Assembly: GCA_038216465.1 (NCBI GenBank)
Contig: JBBQQC010000003.1
Coordinates: 62,001 to 126,000 of the forward strand
DNA from: JACCZX01 sp038216465
GTDB taxonomy: Bacteria; Pseudomonadota; Gammaproteobacteria; Burkholderiales; Burkholderiaceae_F
Direction: 5' to 3'
Length of the DNA stretch: 64,000 nucleotides
Shown here: positions 1-7,678 of the stretch, piece by piece
Position numbering within the stretch: the first letter of the stretch is position 1
How the letters are laid out: each line of letters starts with the position of its first letter
The notes under the pieces: generated by a model
The model's input: only the letters and a program-made list of their open reading frames with translations
What the model was told of the DNA's origin: nothing
Database searches by the model: none
Position numbers and translations under genes: made by a program

Positions 1-147
1 GAAGAGGAAGTGGCGCGCCTTAAGAAGTTGAACATCGACACCAGCCAACGGACGTCAAGCGCGAGGGTCAGCACACTGATGATCACCGACCCCGATGGCA
101 ATCACATCGCCTTGGCAGAGGCCACCGATCCGAGTCTGGCTCGGTAA
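1..147 (+). CDS. VOC-family (glyoxalase-like) protein, C-terminal end only
   Basis: Open at the left edge; 48 residues and a TAA stop are visible. The tail carries the DPDGNHIALAE signature seen in the last beta strand of glyoxalase/bleomycin-resistance (VOC) domains, where the Glu is usually a metal ligand. The preceding segment (EEEVARLKKLN) fits the helix before it. The substrate cannot be told from this fragment. VOC membership is likely; nothing more specific is supported. Confidence 0.7.
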   Translation, partial: EEEVARLKKLNIDTSQRTSSARVSTLMITDPDGNHIALAEATDPSLAR

Positions 148-492
148 ACAGCAAGCGAGCCGGATCCGCGATCCTGTCCTTCCTGACGGCTAGTGCCGGT
201 CAATGCGTGCGGCGTAGCAGCCGCGCTTCGCATAGTGAGCTTGGATGTAGGCAATGCGCGGATCGGCAAAGGAGCGTTCGATGACGCGCTGCATCTCGCG
301 GCCGTCGACGAGCTCGGTGTCACCATCGAGTCGTCGGCATCGAAGGCGCGCAGTGCATATCCTGCCTCGACCCTGCGGGTTGGCATATCCGTTACTTGCT
401 CCGCTATCCGAAGCGCGCACCTTCCTTGACGTTTTCTGGCATCGGTCTTGCTTGAGCCGTTGATGTCTTTTCAAAAAAGGAATTCTTTGAAT
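148..492. other. Intergenic stretch, possible decayed minus-strand gene
   Basis: No convincing intact gene. On the minus strand two overlapping frames between about 190 and 386 give protein-like text (one ends DGREMQRVIERSFADPRIAYIQ, written here only in part as RVIERSFADPRIAYIQAHY). This could be the frameshifted C-terminus of an old gene, but no family was recognised. The right end supplies the upstream region of the next gene. Confidence 0.25.
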
Positions 493-846
493 ATGAAAAC
501 CTCTCTAATCGCGGCCGCAGTCTGCGCGCTGAGCTTGGCCCTAACGTCACATGTTGCCAACGCGGCGACGGAGCCTGGCACGGTTACCGGAACGAAAGCG
601 GACGCCAAAGCGCTGAAGAAGCAGTCTGAGGCGGACTACAAAGCGGCCAAGAAGGCGTGCAAGGCAATGTCTGGTGCCGAGAAGGATTCGTGTTTGAAGA
701 CCGCCAAGGCCAAACACGAGAAAACCGAGGCCGACGCCCGCGCCATGCACGAACTGGCCGAGGCCAAGACGCCGAAGGAAAAGAATGAGGCGATGGCGAA
801 GAACGCCAAAGAAAAGGCTGAAGCCGACAAGAAGGCGGGTAAGTAA
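493..846 (+). CDS. Secreted Lys/Ala-rich small protein
   Basis: 117 residues. The chosen ATG at 493 begins a clear Sec signal peptide (MKTSLIAAAVCALSLAL, cleavage probably after ANA); an in-frame ATG further upstream would put extra charged residues before it. The mature part is almost entirely Lys, Ala, Glu and Asp with two Cys (KKACKAM and KDSCLKT) that could form a disulphide. Composition predicts a helical, highly charged periplasmic protein. Similar proteins in betaproteobacteria are annotated only as hypothetical; no function is proposed. Confidence 0.75.
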   Translation: MKTSLIAAAVCALSLALTSHVANAATEPGTVTGTKADAKALKKQSEADYKAAKKACKAMSGAEKDSCLKTAKAKHEKTEADARAMHELAEAKTPKEKNEAMAKNAKEKAEADKKAGK

Positions 847-861
847 CGTTGGGAAGACTTC

Positions 862-893
862 CGCGGCGGGCGCTTGCCATTGCGCTTGCCGCG
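862..893 (+). terminator. Possible terminator hairpin after the secreted protein
   Basis: CGCGGC at 862-867 pairs with GCCGCG at 888-893 around a 20-nt loop, 15 bases after the stop codon. The loop also holds a directly repeated GCGCTTGCC. No good T-run follows, so this is a weak call. Confidence 0.3.
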
Positions 894-961
894 AAAGCTT
901 TAAGAAGTACCAGTCAAGGCGCCCGCATCAGCACTCCGATCCCGGAGCAAAGTAGCGGTGC

Positions 962-1117
962 GCTGGTAGCGCGTGAATTGCGCGGGGCCGGCGCGTGCAA
1001 TCTTGCGTAGCTGCAATCCGGGCCGTTGCTGCGCAATTATTTTCCATGGCGACCTGCGTTGGCAGCCGTTTCCAGAGAAACTCGGCCTGACCACGCGTGC
1101 TGCTGGTAGCGCGTGAA
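962..1117 (+). repeat. Direct repeat of 16 bp ahead of the ClpX-like gene
   Basis: GCTGGTAGCGCGTGAA occurs exactly at 962-977 and 1102-1117, 140 bp apart, in the 305-bp gap between 846 and 1152. No gene is seen in the gap. It may be a binding site pair or a duplication scar; nothing else supports either. A 6-codon open frame at 1135-1155 overlaps the next gene's start as ATGA. Confidence 0.5.
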
Positions 1118-1151
1118 GGCATAAGCTCGTGCTGATGAGCGAGCAGCGCGA

Positions 1152-2162
1152 ATGAATGCATTAGATCCTCGCGTGACGCCGAGCGAGATCGTGCGCCACC
1201 TGAATCAGTACGTCATCGGTCAGGACGAAGCAAAGAAGACGTTAGCCGTCGCCGTCTATGCGCACTATCAAAAGCTCGCACTGTCGCGCGACGAAGGACT
1301 TGAGATCACCAAGAGCAACGTGCTGCTGGTGGGCCCGACAGGCACCGGCAAGACGCTGCTGTGCGAATCACTCGCGCGGTTATTGAAAGTTCCGTTCGTT
1401 ACTGCCGACGCCACCTCGCTGGCCCAGTCGCGCTACGTCAACGATGAAATCCAGGCCATCCTCGAGCGCCTGCATGACAAGGCCGAGGGCGAGGTGGCGC
1501 GCACCCAGCATGGCATCGTGTTCATCGACGAGATCGACAAACTGAAGTCGGCCTCGGCCGCCGCGGATCGCGGTCCGTCAGGCGAAAGCGTGCAGCATGC
1601 GTTGCTGAAGATCATGGAAGGTGCGCCGGTGCGCCTCGCCAGCGGCGAGTACCTCGACACCACGCACGTTTTGTTCATCTGTGGTGGAGCGTTCGTCGGG
1701 CTCCACGCGATCATGTCCAAGAGCCATAGCTACGGCTTCGTCGCCACATCGGACGAGGCCAATCGGCGCATCCTCGAGCGGCTTAATGAACGCGTGAAAC
1801 CAACCGATCTCGTCGAATTCGGCCTGATCCCCGAATTCAGCGGGCGACTCACCACCGTTGCGCGACTGCGCGACTTGTCGCGCGACATGCTGGTCAGGAT
1901 CATGACTGAGCCGCGCAACTGCATCTACAAGCAGTTTCAAGCCATCCTCAAGGTTCAGGGGGTCGACCTCGTCGTTGCACCGCGCGCGTTCGAGGAGATT
2001 GCCGACCTTGCTGTCGAGTACAAGTCGGGAGCGCGCAGCCTGCGCGGACTGTTCGAAGAACTGATCGCGCCGGTGTTGTACGCAGTGCCTGATCATCCGG
2101 AAATCAAGCGTGTCGAACTGTCGTCGATCTTTGCCGAGCCGCGCTACCTGCGCGCAGGGTGA
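1152..2162 (+). CDS. Atypical ClpX-like AAA+ unfoldase without zinc-binding domain
   Basis: 336 residues, clearly homologous to the AAA+ part of ClpX: Walker A GPTGTGKT at 61-68, Walker B FIDEID at 123-128, arginine-finger segment EFSGR at 228-232, sensor II GARSLR at 293-298. The N-terminal zinc-binding domain of ClpX is absent; the protein starts at the AAA module. Three functional loops differ. The pore loop (GYVG in ClpX) reads SRYVND at 93-98, the RKH loop is shortened away around 158-172, and the ClpP-docking IGF loop reads YGF at 194-196 and is shorter. ATPase residues look intact, so it is probably an active remodeller with a different client, possibly without ClpP. It is followed after 46 bp by an unknown protein on the same strand, suggesting an operon. 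The Shine-Dalgarno is weak. Confidence 0.85.
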   Translation: MNALDPRVTPSEIVRHLNQYVIGQDEAKKTLAVAVYAHYQKLALSRDEGLEITKSNVLLVGPTGTGKTLLCESLARLLKVPFVTADATSLAQSRYVNDEIQAILERLHDKAEGEVARTQHGIVFIDEIDKLKSASAAADRGPSGESVQHALLKIMEGAPVRLASGEYLDTTHVLFICGGAFVGLHAIMSKSHSYGFVATSDEANRRILERLNERVKPTDLVEFGLIPEFSGRLTTVARLRDLSRDMLVRIMTEPRNCIYKQFQAILKVQGVDLVVAPRAFEEIADLAVEYKSGARSLRGLFEELIAPVLYAVPDHPEIKRVELSSIFAEPRYLRAG

Positions 2163-2208
2163 GGGCAAAATGAAACCTCACCGTGCATAACGCCACTGAG
2201 GAAAGTTC

Positions 2209-3249
2209 ATGCCTACGAAATCCGCAACTGAAAAAACATCGGCCGCCGCACAGAAGCGCAAAGCCCGACTCGCACGCGCGCCGGAAGAGGTTCGAGCCGC
2301 CATCGGCCGATCGATCGAGTCCAGACGTAAGGACGAAGATGCGGCACAGCGTCTGGCGGGCGCGCTGGGCAATGACAATGTTGCGCCGAGTTACCGCCAC
2401 CCGCCTTTGCCGTCACGCCTGCATCACGAATTGTCGGAATGCCTCAAAGGCACGAAGCAGGTTGAGTCCGATCTGATCCGATCAAAGCTTGGCCTTTACC
2501 TGGAGGTGTCGAAGGCCAAATTCAAATTGCCGTTAATGCGGGCCTTCTATCCGCGCAACGAAGTGCCGGTGGGCGGCAAGCCATACGAGGAGGAGTTTTT
2601 CAAGCGCGAGATTTTTTCCGTGCGTGAGACAGGGCTGGTCGCTGCTACTGGCTTCGGCCAGTTCAGCCCGGATACGGGCCAGTTTCAGATGGTTGCCGTG
2701 TCAATGGGTACGCGATCGCAGATCTGGCTCGGGCCGACAGTGGTGGTGGAGACCGGCGCGCCCACCGACCTGCTGGTGACCGCGAACGTTTTGCTCGAGC
2801 ATCAGTTCACCCTCTCGGCCACAAGAAACCTCCCGCCATCGGCGAACACCTCCGGTTTTGCGGACTCGGAGATTTATCTGCGACCACTCGTAATCGCACG
2901 CGACAAGAAGACATCGGCGGTGCTACCGACACCTGATTTGCTGCCGTGGAAGCCGTTGCACATGGTGTCGCTCGAGCCGGGTCTCGTCGGACCCGGTTAC
3001 ACGACGGTACCCGGCGGCCGTCACATTTCGCCAGGCACATCGTGGCAGGGCAGTTCCGCCACCGCCAATATCGCGTTCGAGCCGAGCGGCCCACTGCCGC
3101 CGAACGCTCGCTGCGAGATCACGATGACCTGTTTGATCGTCAGCGACGCTGCAGGCGCGAAGAACGAAGCGCACTATGGGTATGCCTGCGTCGCTGACAC
3201 GCGCGCGTACGGCAAGTTTTCCTCGATCGAGTGCTGGCTCTTTACCTGA
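2209..3249 (+). CDS. Hypothetical protein downstream of ClpX-like ATPase
   Basis: 346 residues, family not recognised. The first 60 or so residues are rich in Lys, Arg and Ala (KRKARLARAPEE) and probably disordered or tail-like. The rest is beta-rich with many Gly, Pro and Ser (for example PGYTTVPGGRHISPG and TANIAFEPSGPLPP), which looks like one or two beta-sandwich domains. No signal peptide or membrane segment is seen. A GAGGAAAG ribosome site lies 5 bases before the ATG. Position directly after the ClpX-like gene suggests a client, adaptor or partner of that ATPase; this is inference. It ends convergently, overlapping the GST pseudogene end by 8 bp. Confidence 0.7.
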   Translation: MPTKSATEKTSAAAQKRKARLARAPEEVRAAIGRSIESRRKDEDAAQRLAGALGNDNVAPSYRHPPLPSRLHHELSECLKGTKQVESDLIRSKLGLYLEVSKAKFKLPLMRAFYPRNEVPVGGKPYEEEFFKREIFSVRETGLVAATGFGQFSPDTGQFQMVAVSMGTRSQIWLGPTVVVETGAPTDLLVTANVLLEHQFTLSATRNLPPSANTSGFADSEIYLRPLVIARDKKTSAVLPTPDLLPWKPLHMVSLEPGLVGPGYTTVPGGRHISPGTSWQGSSATANIAFEPSGPLPPNARCEITMTCLIVSDAAGAKNEAHYGYACVADTRAYGKFSSIECWLFT

Positions 3250-4050
3250 TCTCCGTTCTCAGAACTTGAGACTGACGCGCGGCGACTGGATAGCCACGCT
3301 CCTGCGAGAACATCCGTAGTGCGAACCGGCCGGCGTCGGTTTCCCGCCGGCGCAAGACTTCTGCGCGCATCGCGCCGGGCACGTCATCGAGCGCGGGCTG
3401 GACGGCGCGGCATTCGGTAGGCAACAGCACCGGCGCGGCGAGAGCCGCAAACGTCAGGTCGGCCGCGGTAAAGCGCTCGCCAGCCAGGAACCGGCGCCCG
3501 TCACGAAGCAGTTCGTCGACTTGCCGAAAAACACCACACACGCGCTCGAGCGAACGCTGTGCATTTTCCGGCGTGATTTTGTATCCCATGCGGACCAGCC
3601 GACGCACCAGTGGCGTGATCAGCGGAATCACGCTCGCCTCGAGCGGCGGCACGCCGCGCGCCCACAGCGAGCGGATCGACTTCGTCTGCGGCAGCGCGTG
3701 CGCGTAGGCCCAGCGGCGCGTATGCGGGCCAAGCTCCGTGTCGAACCGTTCCTCGAGCGCGTCTACGTCGCGTCGCAACTCGGCATCGCGCGGGTACAGC
3801 AGGTCGCCACCGCAGACCGCATCCGCATGCTTCAGAATATCGGTGGAATCAGTGAAACGACTGCTTTCATGCACCAGCACCGGCACGGTGCCGCGCTCAT
3901 TGCGCTTGTTGCAAGCCGGTGCAGCAGCGGCGCGTGGGGCTCTTCGCGGTACGGCAGCGCGACCCGGTCGAGCCCCCAGCGCGCCTTCTCGCAGTAGTGG
4001 CTGAGCGGGATGGTGATCAGGACGGCGGGAGCTGGGTTGCTATGGGTCAC
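3242..4050 (-). pseudogene. Glutathione S-transferase family gene with one frameshift
   Basis: The N-terminal thioredoxin-like part (start 4050, motif SHYCEKARWGLDRVALPY) and the rest (VPVLVHE, then the helical C-terminal domain ending near 3242) lie in two different frames. A single missing base near 3907 explains this: restoring it gives a continuous ...LATKRNERGTVPVLVHE reading. GSTs join glutathione to electrophiles in the cytoplasm; the Ser-His-Tyr-Cys start of helix 1 is typical of bacterial classes. It is either a recent pseudogene or a sequencing/assembly error. A more decayed copy of its N-terminus lies at 4469-4573. Confidence 0.8.
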
Positions 4051-4065
4051 GGGCGTCCCTGGCCG

Positions 4066-4377
4066 TTACCGTGAAGGTGGTTGCGTACCCTCGTAGCCTT
4101 CAATGATGACCATGTCGATGGTTGAAACAGCAAGTCGCAGCTTGACTGCTTCCTGATACTCGGGTGACTTCCAGCAAGCGAGAGCCGCCTCGTACGAGGG
4201 GAACTCGATGACGACATTGCGAGTGCGGCTGGAGCCTTCGGGATTCTCAAACCGGCCTGCGCGCACCAGGAAGCGAGCCCCATATTTTCCGAGTGGCTCG
4301 GCGTTGGCTGCAACGTAGGCCTTGTACTTCTCTGGGTCGGCGACATCGACCCGTGCGATCCAGTAACCCTTTGCCAT
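4066..4377 (-). CDS. DUF1330 family protein
   Basis: 103 residues, the usual length for DUF1330, a ferredoxin-like alpha/beta barrel fold protein of unknown role. Family features seen are the opening GYWIARVDVADPEKYKAY, the central RNVVIEFPSYEAALACW and SPEYQEAVKLR. A GGAGA ribosome site lies upstream of the ATG. It sits 15 bp from the GST start on the same strand, so the two were probably co-transcribed. Related proteins are cytoplasmic; no enzymatic function is established. Confidence 0.9.
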   Translation of the reverse strand: MAKGYWIARVDVADPEKYKAYVAANAEPLGKYGARFLVRAGRFENPEGSSRTRNVVIEFPSYEAALACWKSPEYQEAVKLRLAVSTIDMVIIEGYEGTQPPSR

Positions 4378-4468
4378 GTAGTTCTCCGGTTTAGGAAAAC
4401 GTGCGTTGCGAGACGCTCAACGTATCACGTGTCCCGGCTACCAGAACGAACGCAGCGCGCATGACTCG

Positions 4469-4573
4469 TGCGCTTCGTGGCAAGTCGACAGCAGCGGCGC
4501 GTGCGGGCCTTCTCGGTAGGGCAGCGCGACCCGGTTCGATAGAGTGCCATCGCAGCGCTTTTCGCACGTACCG
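4469..4573 (-). pseudogene. Decayed second copy of the GST N-terminus
   Basis: This stretch aligns with 3903-3995 inside the GST gene. On the minus strand one frame still reads NRVALPYREGPHAPLL, against DRVALPYREEPHAPLL in the better copy, preceded by a degraded CEK..R motif. Flanks do not match, and the frame runs into a stop near 4440. It is a short remnant of a duplicated GST gene, placed between the DUF1330 and cytochrome genes. Confidence 0.7.
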
Positions 4574-4585
4574 CGGGCTGATCGG

Positions 4586-5461
4586 TTATGGCTTCGCGGT
4601 CGGCGCCCCTCCGAGGGGCAGCGGCTTCAGCGACCGCAGGTAGGCGACGATCGCCGCCATGTCCTGATCGTTGATGTTCTGGTACCAGCCAAAAGCCATC
4701 GGCGGTTTCAGCGGACTGCCGTCGCGGCTCTTGCCTTCGCGAATCGCACGCGCGATCTCGGCATCGCTCCAGTGCTTCAGGCTCCTTGGCGTCAGGTTTC
4801 TTGACACCGATACGCCCCACGGTCCGGAAAATGGAGCACCGCCGGCGCCGACGCGTTGCATATCCAGGCGACCTTGATCGTTGTACGGAGTGTGGCAGTC
4901 GATGCAATGGCCGAGAGGTCCGGCCAGGTACGCGCCGTATTTGACCTGATTGCTGCGCGACGGCGCCACGATCGTTTTCTTGATCGGCGGCCCGTAGGTG
5001 CGCGGCAGCTTGATGTGATAGATCGACTTCGGCACCACGTTCTTCACCGGCGGCTGCGCGCGCAAATACGCAGCGAGTGCGCGCGCGTCGTCATCCGAGA
5101 TGCCGCGATACATGTGAATCGGCATCGGCGGGCCGATCAGCGAGCCGTCGGGTCGAATCCCTTCTCGAATTCCGCGCATCAGCTGCGCTTCGGTCCATTT
5201 GCCGATGCCCGTCTCCGGATCGGGTGTGATGTTCGCGGCGTACGCTTTGAACGGCTTCTCGTCGAAGACTTCTCCGCCGGACAGGCCGAGCTCGGCGATC
5301 GGGCGGCCTTGCTTGTCGCGCTGCGCGTGGCAGTTGCCGCACGCGACGATGCTGTTCATCAGATAAGTGCCGCGCTCGAGAAGCTTGGCGTCCTGACTGA
5401 GCGCGGGCTGTGAGGCAAATGCAAGCGCGCCGCAAGCGACTATGAGTGAATGAATACGCAT
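4586..5461 (-). CDS. Diheme c-type cytochrome
   Basis: 291 residues. Signal peptide MRIHSLIVACGALAFASQPAL fixes the start at 5461. Two c-type heme sites are present, CGNCH at 41-45 and CIDCH at 186-190, each in a cytochrome c class I-like domain, with candidate Met ligands in PPMP (about 113) and PPMAFGW. The layout resembles the cytochrome subunits that pass electrons from periplasmic flavin or quinoprotein dehydrogenases to the respiratory chain; no dehydrogenase is adjacent, so its donor is unknown. A paralog that lost its first heme lies at 31208-31870. It is divergent from the SnoaL-like gene. Confidence 0.9.
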   Translation of the reverse strand: MRIHSLIVACGALAFASQPALSQDAKLLERGTYLMNSIVACGNCHAQRDKQGRPIAELGLSGGEVFDEKPFKAYAANITPDPETGIGKWTEAQLMRGIREGIRPDGSLIGPPMPIHMYRGISDDDARALAAYLRAQPPVKNVVPKSIYHIKLPRTYGPPIKKTIVAPSRSNQVKYGAYLAGPLGHCIDCHTPYNDQGRLDMQRVGAGGAPFSGPWGVSVSRNLTPRSLKHWSDAEIARAIREGKSRDGSPLKPPMAFGWYQNINDQDMAAIVAYLRSLKPLPLGGAPTAKP

Positions 5462-5620
5462 CGAGGCTGATGTTCCATTGATGACGGCGGGCGGGATAGT
5501 GGCCCATTGCTTTGTCAGAAGCAACAAACGCCGGCAACGAAGGCGACTCGAGAGGATTACCATTCTGCCCCTGCCCCTCGCGCAACAACAATGAACAGCG
5601 GGGACAACTTGGAGGGATCG

Positions 5621-6130
5621 ATGAAAGTTACGAAAATGATTGCATGGCTTGCCGCAGCAGCGTTCTGGTTGGCGGCCGCGCCGATCGCAGTGGCGGCCGA
5701 CGACGCGGCAACCATCCGCGCGAATACTGAAGCCTGGTTCAAGGCTTTCAACGCCGGCAATGCGGACGCCGTCGCTGCGACCTACGCGGACGACGCGGTC
5801 GTCATGGCGCCGGGCGCGTCACCCGCGAGCGGCGCAGCGGCAATCAAACAGCAAATCGTCAAGGAAATCGCCGGGGCAAAGTCGGGCGGCGTGTCGCTGG
5901 CCCAGGGCAAGATCAATGACGTTGCCGTCAAAGGCGACATGGCGTGGCACTCAGGCACGTACTCCGTCATCAAGGACGGCAAGACTGTCGACACCGGCGG
6001 ATATGTGGAGGCGTTGCGCAAGAAAGGTGGCAAGTGGCTGATCGTGCGCGACATCTGGAACTCGTCGACGCCGCCCGCAGCTGCACCGTCGCCGCCGGCA
6101 CCTGCTCCGGCTGCTCCGCCGAAGAAATAG
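5621..6130 (+). CDS. Exported SnoaL/DUF4440-like protein
   Basis: 169 residues. Start at 5621 has GGAGGG six bases upstream and begins a signal peptide (MKVTKMIAWLAAAAFWLAAAPIAVAA). The mature part is an NTF2-like fold: TIRANTEAWFKAFNAGNADA, then YADDAVVMAPGASP, typical of the SnoaL/DUF4440 ketosteroid-isomerase-like group. The C-terminus is a Pro/Ala tail (PSPPAPAPAAPPKK). Such proteins bind small ligands in the periplasm; catalysis cannot be shown. Collapsed copies of this gene's ends occur at 39055-39114 and within 34779-34828. Confidence 0.85.
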   Translation: MKVTKMIAWLAAAAFWLAAAPIAVAADDAATIRANTEAWFKAFNAGNADAVAATYADDAVVMAPGASPASGAAAIKQQIVKEIAGAKSGGVSLAQGKINDVAVKGDMAWHSGTYSVIKDGKTVDTGGYVEALRKKGGKWLIVRDIWNSSTPPAAAPSPPAPAPAAPPKK

Positions 6131-6179
6131 CATTTGTGGATTGAACGGACCAGAGTACGAACAGAAACCACGTCGAAAT

Positions 6180-6202
6180 CCGCGCCGAGGTCACCGGCGC
6201 GG
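6180..6202. terminator. GC-rich hairpin between convergent genes
   Basis: CCGCGCCG (6180-6187) and CGGCGCGG (6195-6202) form a perfect 8-bp stem with a 7-nt loop between the convergent SnoaL-like and AEC genes. There is no T-run on either side, so it is at best an imperfect bidirectional terminator. Confidence 0.45.
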
Positions 6203-6209
6203 CAACCGA

Positions 6210-7130
6210 TCATGCGATCGCTTGCGCAGCGGCGAGCCACAAGGGAGCGGCGATCAGAGATAGCGGAACTCCAAGGCCAACCATTAGTGAAGTAACCTCA
6301 CTGTTCAGCTTGAAGTGGTTAGCCACGACAGCTGCGCCGATCATCGGACCCATCGCGGCCTCGAACACAATGACTGTGCGCGCAAGACTCGTGGTTGGGG
6401 CATCTAGTTGAAAGAGCAGCACTAGCGCGAGCGCGATAACCAACGGGCCGAGTACGAGCTTGTACCCCAGTCCGAGAGCGAGAGCGCTTTGGTGCGCGCG
6501 CAATGCGCCCAGGCGCAACTGACAGCCAACCGACAGAAGCGCGATCGGCGCGACGGTGGCGCCCAACCGCGCGAGTGCCTCATCCAGCACCGGCGGAAAG
6601 GCGATCGGCCGTAAAACCAGCGCGATGACCAGTGCCACCAGGGGCGGAAACGTGACGAGGCGGCGTGCCATTTCGCTCCAGTGAAGTGACTGGCCGCTGT
6701 AACGCGCCGCCACCATCAGCCCGAAAGTCGAGAGCGCCAGATATGAGCCCAACTGGTCGATCACGATTCCGTAGGGCAGGCCGTCGCTGCCGATCCATGC
6801 TTCGATCATCGGCAGGCCGACGAACGAAGTATTGGCCAGCCCTCCGGTCAGAATCAGGGCACCGGTGGTCGCCGGATCGAGCTGTGCCCGCCGCGCGAGG
6901 AACGCGAAGAAGATTGCCGCTGTGCCGAGCATCAGCCAGGCGCCGGCCGCGCTCGACAGCAGATCGAACGTGAACTCGGCGCGGTGCAGATGCAGCAGAG
7001 CCAACGCTGGTAGCGCGACATTGATCACGTAGGCGTTGAACGCGGCCGGAGCGTTCTCGGGCAGGCGGCCGCTCCAACGTAGGGCCATGCCTGCCGCAAG
7101 ACACAACAGAACAATCAACAGGCTGCTCAT
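6210..7130 (-). CDS. AEC-family (auxin efflux carrier-like) transporter
   Basis: 306 residues, about ten hydrophobic segments covering nearly the whole length, with the AEC hallmark NAYVINVALPALALLHL in the first 45 residues and the mirrored FEAAMGPMIGAAVVA in the second half. Bacterial AEC proteins are secondary carriers, in known cases for malate, malonate or similar organic acids; the substrate here is unknown. Length matches the family (about 300-315). Confidence 0.9.
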   Translation of the reverse strand: MSSLLIVLLCLAAGMALRWSGRLPENAPAAFNAYVINVALPALALLHLHRAEFTFDLLSSAAGAWLMLGTAAIFFAFLARRAQLDPATTGALILTGGLANTSFVGLPMIEAWIGSDGLPYGIVIDQLGSYLALSTFGLMVAARYSGQSLHWSEMARRLVTFPPLVALVIALVLRPIAFPPVLDEALARLGATVAPIALLSVGCQLRLGALRAHQSALALGLGYKLVLGPLVIALALVLLFQLDAPTTSLARTVIVFEAAMGPMIGAAVVANHFKLNSEVTSLMVGLGVPLSLIAAPLWLAAAQAIA

Positions 7131-7179
7131 CGCGCAAGCTTTCTTTCGCTCGTAAACGGATCGCTATGCTCAAAGCAAA

Positions 7180-7461
7180 TCAGCCGTGCACGTTCTGGGT
7201 GTAGAACAGAATCTCGCTGGGATCGAGGCGCAACTGCGTATCAAGGCTGGCGTCTGTTTCCTGGGGCGCAACGGATTGACCGACACTGATATCAAGTACG
7301 CGGTTGGCTGATAGCGGCTGTTGCTGACAGCCAGTGAGCGCCGCCACTGCAACGATGCAGCCGATGACGAAGCTACCCGCGACGCAGCGTGCTATCGCAG
7401 CGGTTCGGCGCGCCGCCATCATCGATGCGTCAGACGAATACGTGTAGTTAAGGCGATTCAT
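7180..7461 (-). CDS. Small putative lipoprotein
   Basis: 93 residues. A GGAGG six bases upstream supports the ATG at 7461. A hydrophobic stretch (CVAGSFVIGCIVAVAALTGC) ends in a lipobox-like LTGC, so the mature protein would start at that Cys and be membrane-anchored in the periplasm. The remaining 45 or so residues (SANRVLDISVGQSVAPQETD) match no family I know. Confidence 0.65.
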   Translation of the reverse strand: MNRLNYTYSSDASMMAARRTAAIARCVAGSFVIGCIVAVAALTGCQQQPLSANRVLDISVGQSVAPQETDASLDTQLRLDPSEILFYTQNVHG

Positions 7462-7678
7462 GTGACCTCCAAGGAGTTATCCATCGACAACGGTGGCATC
7501 GGTAACTGCTGCCTCCCAAGGCGCCTGCGATGGAAATAAAGCCGCCTCATCCGGGAACACGCCACCCGGCTGACAAACCGGACATCGACACGTCGAATGC
7601 GGTGAAATCAACAGCGGCTCGCATCGGGCGGTCACGCCGGGACTGTTTCGTCGTGTTGCGGAACTAGAATCTGCACCC

